A DNA stretch of 64,000 nt from Apteryx mantelli (Eukaryota > Chordata > Aves > Apterygiformes > Apterygidae). The stretch lies in contig NW_027118693.1 of assembly GCF_036417845.1 (NCBI RefSeq), positions 5,342,001-5,406,000 of the forward strand, in the 5' to 3' direction. The notes below the pieces were generated by a model that saw only the letters and a program-made list of their open reading frames with translations, searched no databases and had not been told where the DNA came from. The translations under genes were made by a program, and so were the position numbers. Below, one piece after another: positions 37,792 to 49,129 of this stretch (its first letter is position 1; every line of letters starts with the position of its first letter).

Positions 37792-37816
37792 GTTTTGTTT
37801 TGTTTTGTTTTGTTTT
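37792..37816 (+). repeat. (GTTTT)n microsatellite
   Basis: Five tandem GTTTT pentamers. Confidence 0.85.
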
Positions 37817-38989
37817 CTGATCAGACTTTCCATCTGCCAGCCTTTATCATAAGAGTGGCTGGGGTTGGACAGGCAGTGCCATATGATCTACCCTCCATTT
37901 CTAAACCATCCACAGAAAGCAGCACAATTTAGTCAGTCTAAATAGCAGGGGCAATGGCCACTGTTTTGTTGGTGGTCCATAAACAGGACAGTTGTGCTGA
38001 GCAAAACTCTGTTGTCTGAGGATCTGCTACATATTACTAAACACATCTTCATCATGTCCAAGGGTAAAAAAAAAGCTGGGGGATATTTAAGCCAAATAAC
38101 TATCTCAAATATCTCAAGACCTGTTTTCTCCTTTTGCACAACAAACATTACTCTCCTGTTAAGGATGCTAGGAAGGTGTTTGGGTCGAGAAACTTTTTTG
38201 AGCTCCGTCAGGAATTCCACAAACATCTCCATAGCTGCATTATTGCCATTTCTGCCTGCTCTGAGACTGGGCACAAGATAACATGGGCACAAGAATAAGG
38301 TGCCTTAACTGTAAGCTGATGTGTAGATCTGGGGCAGCACAAGGCCCTGGCTATTAGTCTTTAAATGGTTTGTCCTGGATTTTGTGAGAGAGGTGTCCAG
38401 TCTACATGGAAAAGCATCACAAATGTAAAAGCTGGGAATGCTTTTTCTTCCATGAAAAGATCTTGAACGTCAGCCAGCACCAGTGTTTCACACCTGTGGT
38501 TGAACCCCAGAAACAGGGAAGGGCTGTATTTGCTGTGATGTGTAACACGTGCAAGAAACTGGAACCAATCACATTTCTCTCCTGGAGGTAGCACTGGAAG
38601 TGGCGTGGGATGAAGAAGGGGTGGAAAGGAAAGCACGGTGAGAATGGGAGTTCAGGAGGGTCACGAGTCTCAGGGACTTTCTGGGGTTGGCTTCACCCGC
38701 ACCAGCTTGAAGGTCTCCATGGCGAGGGACAGTCTGCAAGGCACCACGCCCCACCTCTATGGTCGCCTGGAGGGGACACCCTCCCTACCATCTCTATGCT
38801 CAGGTGGCTCCTCTGGGCTGGCCTCCAGCACTTCTCTATGCTCTCCCGGCAGAGGGACACACTGGGATACCCCCTCCAGCCCCTTTCTTGGGCTGCTGAT
38901 GGAGACAAAATTTCAGGGCCACCCGCTCATGGCAGATAATGCCAAAGGCTGCGATGGCCCCTGGGTTGTTCGTCCACTTCTGAAAAAAA

Positions 38990-39660
38990 GGCCGCGGCCT
39001 CCCGGGGCTCCTGTCACATGTGCCTGCATCCCCTTGCAGAGACTCGCCCAGGCCCCAGGGCAGAGCGGGGCCCTGTGGCAGCAGCTCCCCGGCAGCACCG
39101 TTTCCCCGCCAACGCTCCGCTGCAGCACAACTCCCGCAGCCCAGGGCCAGCCCAGCGCCGCTCCCCCTCACTCCCTGCCCTCCGCCCCGCCCCCAGCCCC
39201 AGCCGGCAGCAGCCGCCGCACGCTCCGCGCACACGAGCACACGCCGGGCCGCAGCGTCGCTCCGGGCTCCCTGCGCAGCAGCTGCCAACACCCGCCGCTG
39301 CCGCAGCTGCTTCTCCGCGGCCTCGAGAGCGGCGCCGCGGCGGGGCCCAGCGGGGGCGGGGCCGGCGGCACCAGGGCGGTGGCCATGGACACACCGGCCC
39401 TGCCCCCAGGGGGCCGGAAGTGCCGCCTCCCACGGAGCATGCGCACTGGCGCAGAGGAGGGCAGCGAGGGCCGGGCCGGGGCTGCCCAGGCGCTGCCGGG
39501 AGGGAGGGGGCGAGAGGTGGCTGGTGCCGCGCGGGGCAGCGTCTCCCGGCGCGGGGCCGCCCGGAGCCTCGAGCCGCAGCACCGGGAGCTGCTGCAACGG
39601 GGCCGAGGGCCGAGGGCTGGGCAGAGCGAGCGGCTGTGTGCGCGAGGGCAATGTGACAGC
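38990..39660. promoter_or_regulatory. CpG island at the inner edge of the right arm
   Basis: A CpG-dense segment lies in the spacer directly next to the right arm and has no counterpart next to the left arm. It contains an ETS-type CCGGAAGTG (about 39414-39422), an NRF1-like GCATGCGCA (about 39438-39446) and GC boxes (GGGGGCGGGGCC). These are features of broadly active or testis promoters. No downstream coding exon was recognised, and the long frames on both strands reflect base composition. Confidence 0.55.
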
Positions 39661-40239
39661 CAGGACTGCTGGGTCCTGGGGCTGGGGCTGTCCTGAGCCC
39701 CAAGGCTTCTGTGCGGCCAGCTCCATCACCTCTTAGGGTGGGGGGGGGGGGGCATGGGAATCCATGACAGGTTTCCCTGGGAGTGGGTCCCCCTTTGGGG
39801 TCTGGCTCTGAGAGGAAAGGGGTCCTGCATCCCAGAGGCTGAGGTGGCCTGCAGCTCCATGGGGCTCTCAAGAGCCTGCTGGAAATGTCCATATACCATA
39901 ATGAAACCATCACCTTGTAATAACACCAAGCCCACTGGGTGTTTGGGAAAATCTCTGTTCCTTCCCCCTGGATCCTTCCAACTTGGCACAGCATGTTTTG
40001 TGCTCAGAGATGCCACCTTCAGATGGCCACAGCCCCTGTCCTCCTGCAAATTGGGCTCAAACCTCTGCACCCAAAAGAACATACATTGGAGAGAGCAGAT
40101 TGGAAACAGGCGGAGGTGCAATCCCCATTCAATAGGTCCTGGCTGACCCCAAGGTCTTTTCTCTGAGCTGGGGTGGGCAGTGCTGGGGTGAGCCCAACAC
40201 AGCCATCTCCACCAGCCCCCTCACGACCCCACACCACCG

Positions 40240-41070
40240 CTCCCTAGCCGAGCCCTAGGGCTGCCGTGGGCAGGGGGCCAGGGCAGGAGGGGCGAGAGGA
40301 CACTGCCCTGCCCTGCCCTGCCCTGGGGGCAGCAGGACGCTGCCTGCGGGCTCTGGTGCCACGGCCAGCCCCAGGGCCCCCACGCCAGCGCCATGGCTGC
40401 CACCAGCACACGCCCCAGCACTGCCCCCCCGTGTCCCACATGGCCCGCAGGATGCAGGGCAGCCAGCAGCCCTGCGGGGCCCCTGCCGCACAGCCCAGAC
40501 CCGCCGGGGCAGCGGCCGCACCCCGGGGCCCCACGCTGCCCGCCCACACAGCGCCATGCTGCCCCCAGGCCCCGCCGCGACCTGCGCTGCCACCCACAAC
40601 ATGGCGCCCGACCGCGGGGGAGGGGGTGGAGCTGGCTGCCAGGGCAGGAGGGCCCAGCGTTGCCATGGCATCGCCCCAGTGCAGCCCTTCTATTGGCTGT
40701 CAGGAGGAGGAGGGCGGGCATCGATTTCACTGATGGCTCTGTCAGCCAATTGCAGTCCAACATGTGGGGAAAAAAAACGTCAAAGAAAGAGGTGGAAGAG
40801 GAGCGGGAGCAAAGCAGGCGAGAAGCGAGCGGGCGAGAGGGTTTGGTGAGGGCAGCGGGCGCGTTCACATGGCGGCGGGTGCCCTCCCGCCGGGGCGGGG
40901 CAGCGGTGCTGGCGATGAGGCTGCTTTGCTGCAGGAGCTGCAGCAGGGGCTGGTGGGGCCGTGAGCAGGGGCCAGAGCGACGTGGGCCAGAGGGGGGAGC
41001 TGCCCTGCAGGCAGACGTGGCGGCCTGCCGCGAGCAGCTGGGCCGGGGCGGCTCGGTGGGGTTTGGGGGC
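40240..41070. promoter_or_regulatory. CpG island with paired CCAAT boxes (right arm)
   Basis: Mirror copy of the left-arm island. It retains CTATTGGCTG near 40690 and CAGCCAATTG near 40743, and an ATGGCGCCC YY1-like site near 40602. Together with the left-arm copy it places two matched promoters in opposite orientation about 14.4 kb apart. Confidence 0.6.
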
Positions 41071-41999
41071 AGGAAGCTTTGGCCCTGTGGTGGCTCTGGG
41101 ATCCCTGTTGAAGCGTTTCCCTGAGGTGCTGCTGCCAGCGCAGCCCCAGGTGCTGCTCGGAGCTGCGTTTGGGAGGTGCTGGGCAAAGTGTGAGCAGGCT
41201 GCTGGTGTCCTTGCGAGGTGCCCTTCCCAATAGTGTCTTCTGTTGTGAAAACTGCATTTCCGAGTGTCTCTGAGAGAGGCTGTGCCCGCATGTCATGCCG
41301 TGCCTTAGCTGTTGTTTTTGCTCCCTGCCTCTTTGCTTTGCACCGAGACCTGTGAGCCTGGCAGCAGGGTGAAGGGTGTTTGCAGAAGAGCTGTGTAAGT
41401 GTGAGCTGTTTTGCTTGTCAGGGCCTTGAAAGTTGATGAACGGCCAGTGCTTGCACTTGCCGTTGTTCTTTCCGTGCTCCTAGGTCAGGGTGAAGAGTTG
41501 CTGAATTGTGTCTCTGCTGGTTTCACCAACTGAGATGCCCTGGCCTGAGTCCTTCCGTGTGTCTCCAATTGTGAGGGCCTAAAATAGGAGAATGCTTGTT
41601 GTCGTGGATGTGTAGAGGATTTTCTGGTTTTGTTCAGCATTGGGGAAGGAAGCAGAGTTCTGAGTTGCGGGAAGGCTTCTCCCTGTGCCTGGGACATGAG
41701 GCCCTGCTGTCTTCAGTTTCACGATCGCTGTTCCCATGCAATCCTCCCATTAGAAAATGTTGCCAAGAATTACTTGCAAGCCTTTTTCCTATTGCTAAGT
41801 TTTATGGGCTACATGTAGAGACTATCTAGGCAAAAGGTAATCTTATTTTGGGGCTCCTAACTGATCCTTAAGGTGTGTTTTGCTGCAGTTTAAGCATTGT
41901 ATGGGGAGCGACATGGATCAGGGAGACTGTTCTGTAGGTGGCTCAGTCTTGGGGAAAGTCAGGGGGAGCTGCAGGCAGCAATAGCTGCGTGGCCATGAT

Positions 42000-42745
42000 G
42001 TGGGTAGTGAGGTCAGCACTGTGGATAGTGAGGTCAGCACTGTCTATGAGAGCTATGCCAGAAAATCACCGGTGTGAAATCAATTCTGAAATCAAGTAGC
42101 TGATAGGCCAGCAGGAGGCACATGACTCAGCTATTGATGATGAGGTCATTTCTGCCTGAGTAGCTGATAGGCCATCTGGAGGAAGAAGGCTTGTCTGTTG
42201 CTTGTGAGGTCACTTGTGAGTGATGAACTGATTGGATCTCAGGAGCTCTGTGAGTGGAAAGGTGTTTCTGAGGTCGTTTCTACCTGAGCAGTTAGTAGGG
42301 CAGCATCAGGTCCACGTCTGGGATCTCTATTTTTGAGATCATTTCTGGCTGAGGATCTGATAAGGCAGGATTTGTCTCATGGCTGGGGAACTTATAGTGA
42401 GGTAGTTTCTATCTTGGAGGCTTCTAGGCCAGTGACAGAGACATGGCCATGAAGATGACTGTGAGGTCATGTCTTTCTGAGTCCCTGCTAGGCCAGCAGC
42501 AGGCAGTTAGGCATGGGCGTTGCTTGTGAGGTCTCTTTTGTCAGAGTACCTGCTAGGCCGGCAGTAGTTGATGGCTGGGGAAGTTATTTGGAGGAAACTT
42601 CTTTCCCTGATAGGCCATCAGCAGGCATGTGGTGGGTGTATGGACTTGTGAGGTCACCTCTATGTGAGCAGCTGAGAGGTGAGGAGAAGACACATGGCTT
42701 GGATGCTGGTGGTGAGGTCACTTCTGGGGTGGTTGTGTGTGCTCA
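42000..42745 (-). repeat. Block of diverged minisatellite monomers inside the right arm
   Basis: Mirror of 23375-24120. Monomers carry TGTGAGGTCAC, CTGATAGGCCA and CAGCAGGCA at about 65-70 bp spacing. Confidence 0.65.
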
Positions 42746-45470
42746 GAGGAGGGATTGACCCCTGCAGAGCTCTACAGCAATACAGAAATGCAACTCATTA
42801 ATCAAGCAGAAGTGGATGTTCCACATCATCTGACACAAATTTTATTCCACTCCGTCATCATGAGTTAGTACTGCTACATTTCAAATGTGGATGATGTTCT
42901 GTGGTGAGCATGGACATGGAGTTTGCCTTTCCACTTGTTGCTAAGTAGAAGCTTGCAGCGTCCTCGCAGTCAGCTAGCGAGTCCAGCTAGACTTTTGAGG
43001 CTGCTAAATGAATGTAGTGCTGGTGTGAGCAGTGGTGTGAGTAATCTCTTCTTGCCAGGGTGTGTGTGCTTTAGAAATTACCCCTGTCGAAAGAGCAGGG
43101 AGCTTGTGAGATTTTCCTGCAAGGTCTGAATGCTGTCTCCCAAACACGACCCGGTATACAGACATGGTGTCAGCTGTGCCAAAAAGAGGAGTGGAACATC
43201 TCAGTGGATCTGCTGGCTGTGCTCTCAGCAATAGAGCTCAGCACAGAGGGGAGACATTTGCCCCTGCCTGTTGCGACTATGCAAGGCCAGCAGAACTGCC
43301 AGTAAGACTCCGATTCTTTCTTTCTTTCTAGGTTGCTGCACTCATGGAGGTTCCCAGTGCAGTGCTAGAGCCGCTGAGGATGGAGGCAGGATGCCAGGGT
43401 GTGTCCCTGTACCTGTCAACATCTTGGCCAGCATCGTGAGCCCTCTGTGAAAGCAGCTGCAAGTGACTGAGAAGAGGCTACGTATGGATGCGAAGGCTTC
43501 CATAAATGCGCCTGTCTTCCCTGGGTGACTTGGGGTGTGGGTTCACCTCCTGGTACCTCTGCTATGCTGCCAGTTCCACGTCCCACAACTGCTGTTCCTG
43601 CCAGCGCGCTCAGCAAATGCTATTGTGCCCCCTCCTTTTTCCTCGAAGGTTGCGGTGCCATACAGGATGAGTTCAAGACCCTTATACTAAATGCCCGCAT
43701 GTCCTGAGTGCCTTTGTGTGAGTGCCCCAAAGCGTCTGTAGCTTGACCTGAGGAAGTCTCAGAGCTCTTGGGCTGCTGGCTCTGGGAGGGGTGAAGATGT
43801 GCCCAGGGCCAGGTTGCCTGTGGCACCCAGCCCTCCGTGCTCTGTGAAGCCAGCTGTGGAGCCCGGACTGCTGCTGCAGAGGCTGCGCAGCCAGGAGAGC
43901 TGTCATTTCAGCAGCCATCCAGTGTGGGGCTGCCTCATTCCTTGGGCCTCATTTCAAAGCCTCTGCACCCTTTTTCCCTTCCCTGGGGCTCCTTGTGCAA
44001 GTAACTAAAGGAAAGGAACGGAGGTTCCTTTGGGCTCAGGAGGACTTCCGGACTCTCAAGTGTTTCTGTGTTGTATCTGTAACTTTTGTATTGCTACAGA
44101 AAATCCCCATTCCCCCATCCATAGCAGGAGGTTCGTGAGGGGATGGGGTGGAAAGCGGCAGCCTGCTGTGCCCAAAGCAAGCAGGATCCTTCCCTCTGAA
44201 AAGAGCAGCATCACCCAAGGAGGCAGCTCTGTGCCTGATCTTGTGCTGCTCATTTGCAGAGGCCTTGTGAACCTAGAGTGCCTTGGCCACCTTGTGGTGT
44301 TATCACAAGAGCTTGCCTGTGTGTCTGGGTTGTGGAGCCAAGGGAAGGCAGCGAGCAGAGCAGTGGCTGTGGAGTGTGCAAGTGGCGAGTGTCCTGCATG
44401 CATCTGTTCTTGCTGGCACTTGGTTGTGTCTAGCAGAAGAGGCAGCTCTGTGGGGCAGAGACAGTGTGTTTGTAGACTAGGTGGCAGAGCAGAGGTCTGG
44501 CGTCAGGCTGATGGCTGGTGCAGTGCTGATCTGATCTGAGAGTGTCAGAAAGCCTTTGTAGTGTAGCTGCTGCCTCAGCTGATCTCTGTCCCTAGAAATG
44601 CACTGGAAATGGAAGTGGCATGCTGCTGTCATTGTGCAGGTGCTGCAGTGCAAAGGCTCCCAGCTGGGACTTGATGGTACTAAAGGAAAAGCAAGACCAA
44701 TTGTTCCCTTTTGTGATTTGTGCGCAGGGTGGCAGAGTGGAGCTGTCGCGTGATCTGGAGAGAGTCTTGCCAGGAGATGAAAGCCATTTGCAGAAGACTG
44801 TTCTGTATGGAGTGATCACAGCGTAATCAAGGGACATGCGATTGGCTCAGGTGAGCTCCATCTCTGTGAAGGTTTGCACTTTTCAGCTCCCTTGTGACTC
44901 AGTCCCAGATAGCGCAGCAGCAGGCACATCGATGCCATTTGTGCTTGTGAGGTGAGTCGTGCATCTGAATTTGGTAGGCCAACAGCATGCATGTAGCTTT
45001 GGTGATGATGGTGAGGTGCCTTGTGTCTCAATGCCTCCTAAAGGGGGAGCAGGCCCATTGCTGCTGTTTCTGGTTCTGAGCCCACTTCTGCATGAGCACC
45101 TGGTAGACCAGCAGTATGGAGGTTAGCGCTGTTTGTGCTTCTGGGGATGGTGTGCCTCCGTCCATGCTAGGCCAGCAGCACACACATGGTTTGAGTGCAG
45201 AGTGTGAGGCTAATTTTGTTTCAGTATTGAGAGGCCAGGGGTAGGCACATGGCTGCTGTTTTTGCTTGTGAGATCACTATTTCCTTACGATCACATAGGC
45301 CATCAGATGGCAGGTGCTTTGATGAAGCCTGTGAAGTCACTGCTTCCTGAGAACCAGATGGGCAAGAAGGAAGCAATTTCCTTTGCCACACAATTCGGGC
45401 ACTTGGGCATGTGTAAATAACAGGTAACAATGAGACACATTATTGCTGTCTGTGCTTCCGAGGTCACTTG

Positions 45471-45990
45471 TGCCTCAGTGCCTGATAGGCCAGTGCTGGT
45501 AACATGGCAGCTGTTTGTGGTTGTGATGTCACTTGTGGCTCAGTGCCTGATAGGCCAGTGCTGGTGATGTGGGTGCAGGTTGTGGTTGTGATGTCACTTG
45601 TGGCTGAGTGCCTGATAGGCCAGTGCTGGTGATGTGGGTGGAGTGTGTGGTTGTGATGTCACTTGTGGCTCAGTGCCTGATAGGCCAGTGCTGGTGCTGT
45701 GGGTGCAGTTTGTGGTTGTGATGTCACTTGTGGCTGAGTGCCTGATAGGCCAGTGCTGGTCACTTGGGTGCAGTTTGTGGTTGTGATGTCACCTGTGGCT
45801 CTGTGCCTGATAGGCCAGTGCTGGTGCTGTGGGTGCAGTTTGTGTTTGTGATGTCACTTGTGGCTCAGTGCCTGATAGGCCAGTGCTGGTGCTGTGGGTG
45901 CAGTTTTTGTTTGTGATGTCACTTGTGGCTGAGTGCCTGATAGGCCAGTGCTGGTGCTGTGGTTGGTGTTTGTGTTTGTGAGGTCACTGT
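45471..45990 (-). repeat. Short 65-bp satellite array, about 8 units
   Basis: Eight canonical 65-bp units (reverse complement of the 15.5-21 kb array): TGATGTCACTTGTGGCT, CAGTGCCTGATAGGCCAG, TGCTGGTGCTGTGGGTGCAG. The array ends at a GAGGTCACTGTGGGAACAAG junction about 100 bp before the 46.1-kb provirus. Confidence 0.93.
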
Positions 45991-46091
45991 GGGAACAAGA
46001 GAGTATTCAAGGAGAAAGCTAAGGGGGCACAAGGGAAAAACAGTATGTGGTAGCCAAAGCTCACCACCCTTTTGCAACATGAGTAACGAAC

Positions 46092-46541
46092 TGTTGGAGT
46101 GAGGGAGGGGACCCCGGAGTAACGATGAGTCTCAATATGAGTATGGTCATTCTCCCTTTATTAGAGCTTACACAAAGTATATATATCGTCAAGCAATACG
46201 CATGTGCTAGCAATAGTTACATGATTGGTTACAGTTTCTGTCCATACGTATAAAGCGGATACATGATTGGTGCAAAGTTGCTGACTGTGCTCCATCGACA
46301 TTTATGGAGCCTAGTTCCGTCCAGACTTGTTTACCAGTTTCATGAATACCTTCTTTTGTAGTGCTCAAGGCCGCTATACGGCCACGTTCAGCAGGCCTCA
46401 GCAGGTTCGCTTGCCTTGGCCTACTTAAGGCCGCTTTCAGCAGGTTCGCTTGCCTTGGCCTAGATTCCTTCCTCTACCCCGAAGACGGGATTGCTCATCC
46501 CAATCAGAGCATGCCCGCTCTCAGTTAACCATTCCTCCACA
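46092..46541 (-). mobile_element. 3' LTR of the compact retrovirus
   Basis: 450 bp with TG...CA ends, 39 bp longer than its partner because of a tandem duplication (units starting at 46402 and 46441, each beginning CAGGTTCGCTTGCC). A TATA-type stretch lies near 46175-46184 and AATAAA near 46157. Confidence 0.92.
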
Positions 46542-46862
46542 ATTCCCCCTTCTTGTTTATGAGCAATCCAGGCGTGGTTCACTACCTTTAGCAGAGCGTT
46601 CTTAAAGCAGCTCAGGACTACGCATAAGCACAAACCGACAACTACAAGGATTAGTAAAATGCGTAAGCCTTCAGTAAGTAAGCCCGTTAGCCATTGTGGT
46701 AGAGCTCCAAACAGGTTAGTTAGCCAGTCATCGAATAGCCCATGGTGCTGACGGATCTTGCCGGTATGTTCCTTCAACCACTGCAATTGTTTGTGAATTG
46801 ATTCACCATGATTAGACAAATTCATGCAACACATACCTTCAAAATCCTCACAACCGTGGCCT
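46460..46862 (-). pseudogene. env remnant: end of the transmembrane subunit
   Basis: The frame shows a CX6CC motif (46824-46850), a helical stretch, one long hydrophobic membrane anchor and a cytoplasmic tail that runs into the 3' LTR. CX6CC marks the gamma-type envelope also used by alpharetroviruses. The surface subunit and fusion region are missing, so the remnant is only the C-terminal part. The LTR overlap is normal for short retroviral genomes. Confidence 0.75.
46542..46556 (-). other. Polypurine tract
   Basis: On the minus strand AAGAAGGGGGAATT lies directly upstream of the 3' LTR, where plus-strand DNA synthesis is primed. Confidence 0.75.
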
Positions 46863-46964
46863 TAAGCTAATAACAAAAATCAATTGCAGCCCTATTTTGC
46901 AGAATAGCATGTCGCAAGTTATGTTCCCAGTGGTAATGACTCTTCACAAGATCGTCTGTGTTCA

Positions 46965-47640
46965 ATGTTGTGGAGAGTCACTACCACCGGGAACAGCATT
47001 CCCAGAAGCAGGATCTCTGTCTGCTGGTTCGCTAGAGGAGTCATGGTGAGTCAAGACAGGCTTCACGTTCTTGCTGGGTACCCACACTGGACCACGATCT
47101 GTGGAGACACACATATAACCTCGACCATTAAAAATAACAGGGGCAGGCCCAATCCATATGCCGGAGACTGGGTCCCGATACATTACGTTAAACTGGGGTC
47201 GAATTTTTGACTCTGCAGTGGACCATCCAAGATATTTCCACGGAGCCGTGTGCTGGATCTTTTCTGGTGCGATGACAAGTCCCTTTGTCGATAGCATGTC
47301 ACTTAATTGTGTTAATGACTCATCTGTAAAAGACTTTTCCTGGCAGCAGAGAATGTCATCCATATAGTGATAGATTATGGTGTCTGGCCATTGGTTTCGA
47401 AGAGGCTGCAATGCCCATGCGACACAGAGTTGGCACAATGTCGGTGAGTTTTTCATTCCCTGAGGCAAAACAACCCACTCATAACGCTCTGCGGGCTCGG
47501 CCTTGTTTTTCGCTGGCACAGTAAAGGCAAAGCGTTGTGTATCTTGAGGATGTAACGGAATGGTAAAAAAGCAGTCCTTCAAGTCGACTATCAGTATGTG
47601 CCATCTGTCTGGCAGCATATTAGGTGATGGCATCCCGGGT
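46965..47640 (-). pseudogene. pol remnant: reverse transcriptase piece joined to integrase C terminus
   Basis: One open frame reads the N-terminal half of a retroviral reverse transcriptase (QPGMPSPN, LIVDLKDCFF, VLPQGMKNSP and the catalytic YMDD) up to about 47215. It then passes straight into the integrase C-terminal DNA-binding region (YRDPVSGIWIGPAPV, WVPSKNVKP). RNase H and most of integrase are absent. An in-frame deletion joins the two. The upstream join to gag at about 47640 is out of frame with gag. The motifs are of beta/alpha-like type. Confidence 0.85.
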
Positions 47641-48967
47641 TGCAACGTTCCCATATGTGGAAACGGTTGTACGGGCCTGTTGTAAGATCTTCCAATCATG
47701 CGGTTCCCATTTCCCCTGACCATTCTGTTGTAGCACGGGGAATGCCAGTGCTGTGGGGCCCTCGGACCCCGCAACAGGCTTCCATTGTCCTTCTATTATA
47801 GCGTCCTTGATAAAACCACTCCAGCGGGACTCCCTTGGAAGTCCGGCGAGGGGATTCATTAAGCAGGGAGGTACTCCTCCCTCTTTCTCTTGCGCCTGCA
47901 GCTCCACTTTTTTCAGGCGTTCCGATAGCTCCTGTAGCACTCTTACGGTTTCTTCTGGTGACGGTGGTACTTTATTTCTGGTGTCAGGCGTGTTGTCCCC
48001 CGAAGACTCGCTGGATGAAAGCAGTGGGGGGTACTCTGATGGAGTCTGGCGTGAGCGGGTGGTCTCGTTGAAGGAGGGTAGAGGTGGCCGCTGAGGTGGC
48101 ACAGGCAGCGGCAACGGTGGATGCAGGGGACTGTTGCTAGGCAGCGGCGGGGGGGGAGCACTAGGAGGGGGTCGGCATTCCTTTCCACCCAAGTCTCTGA
48201 GGTCAGCAAGGGGCGCGGCCACCGCCCCTGTTTGAGCCTCCTCCGGGTGCACTTCCGCGTTTGCCTCGGAGCTCGGACCAGCCGGCTCTGGGGAAACCTC
48301 CGCTTTCTGGGACGCAGCGGGTGACGGCGCTGACGATGCCCCCCCCCTCGGAGTTCTCCCACGCCCTTTGCAGTGCCTCCCTGACAGACTGGCTCATTGC
48401 CGTTAAAGTCTCTAGTACGGTGTTGCAAAGTGCGCAAACAGCTTTCCCGTCCCTCAGTTCCAGCTTTTCCAGTTTTACTGACAGCTGCTCAAACATTTTT
48501 AATAGTTGAGCCGTGGACGGCTTTGTCCCCATGGGGGTGGTAGGCGAGGCTGTGCCTGACGACTCCGGAGATAACAACGTCAGGGGCTCCCGCCATGATC
48601 TCGGCGGGGCTGTGCTGCCCTCCCCCGGTACAGGCGGCGACGGGGGCCCTGGGCATGGCGCACTGCTGGCTCCCTCAGGAGCGGACGGAGGCAAGGGCTG
48701 CGGGGGGGGCGGTGGCGGAGGGACCGACGGTTGAGCTCGCACCGCCTTAACCTCCTTCTTGTCCTTGTCTCCACCCTCGATGGTCTTATGCCACATTGTT
48801 TCTCCGAAATCTCGCCATTCCGATACGGAAAATAACAAGTGTGTATCCGAAAAATGTTCCCATGGCTGCCCCAGTTTAATCAACCTCTGCAACTGCTTCA
48901 CCGGTGCGTCAATTCCTCTCTTGGAGAGTATACCGGCTAGCAAGGTGGCCGCGGCATCTGCTTCCAT
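47641..48967 (-). pseudogene. gag remnant with a frameshift
   Basis: The likely start MEADAAAT (ATG at 48965-48967) leads a matrix-like region, then a long proline-rich linker. Around 48290 the frame shifts and the proline-rich part continues in a second frame, into the beginning of capsid (LAFPVLQQ, WKILQQA). The capsid is cut at about 47645, where reverse transcriptase sequence begins. No nucleocapsid zinc knuckles are present. The in-frame extension upstream of the ATG overlaps the leader and is probably not translated. Confidence 0.75.
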
Positions 48968-49129
48968 GCCGCTGTCTGGGAGACGGGGCGCGACCCCGGA
49001 CCGTGCCTGGCGGCAGCCTTTTTCGCCAGCACTTCTCCCAGCCCCTTCTATCCCCCACTCCCAGTCCTCTCGCTGCTTACCGCAGTCACGGACCATCAGC
49101 CGAGGTCAAGCCTCTTGGTAGACGCGGCG

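Larger units (their letters stand above)
35177..38985. other. Spacer of the inverted repeat, last part; no recognisable gene
   Basis: About 3.8 kb containing an AC microsatellite, a GTTTT repeat and a possible LTR at 36.65-37.25 kb. The open frames have no recognised domains. Confidence 0.5.
39650..45470 (-). repeat. Right arm of the giant inverted repeat
   Basis: Reverse-complement partner of 20,996-26,488. The order of markers is mirrored throughout: CpG island at 40.24-41.07 kb, the invariant 70-codon frame at 41.5-41.7 kb, diverged monomers at 42.0-42.75 kb, and the TTTCTTTCTTTC tract near 43.32 kb. It carries about 220 bp (43,798-44,015) that the left arm lacks at about 22,340. A diverged stretch at about 41,820-42,000 corresponds to 24,170-24,340. 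Confidence 0.93.

Noticed and set aside
38638..39736. Overlapping frames of 200-350 codons on both strands, rich in Ala, Pro, Gly and Arg
   Set aside because: CpG-island composition suppresses stop codons on every frame. No domain or codon pattern supports a protein.
40221..41291. 356-codon minus-strand frame in the right arm
   Set aside because: Its left-arm counterpart is broken into several frames by indels, and the stretch is a CpG island, so the frame is not conserved.
20996..45470. Inverted repeat as a pure assembly artefact
   Set aside because: The arms differ by substitutions, a 220-bp indel and unequal satellite arrays, which an artificial duplicate would not show. Long-read confirmation is still the decisive test.
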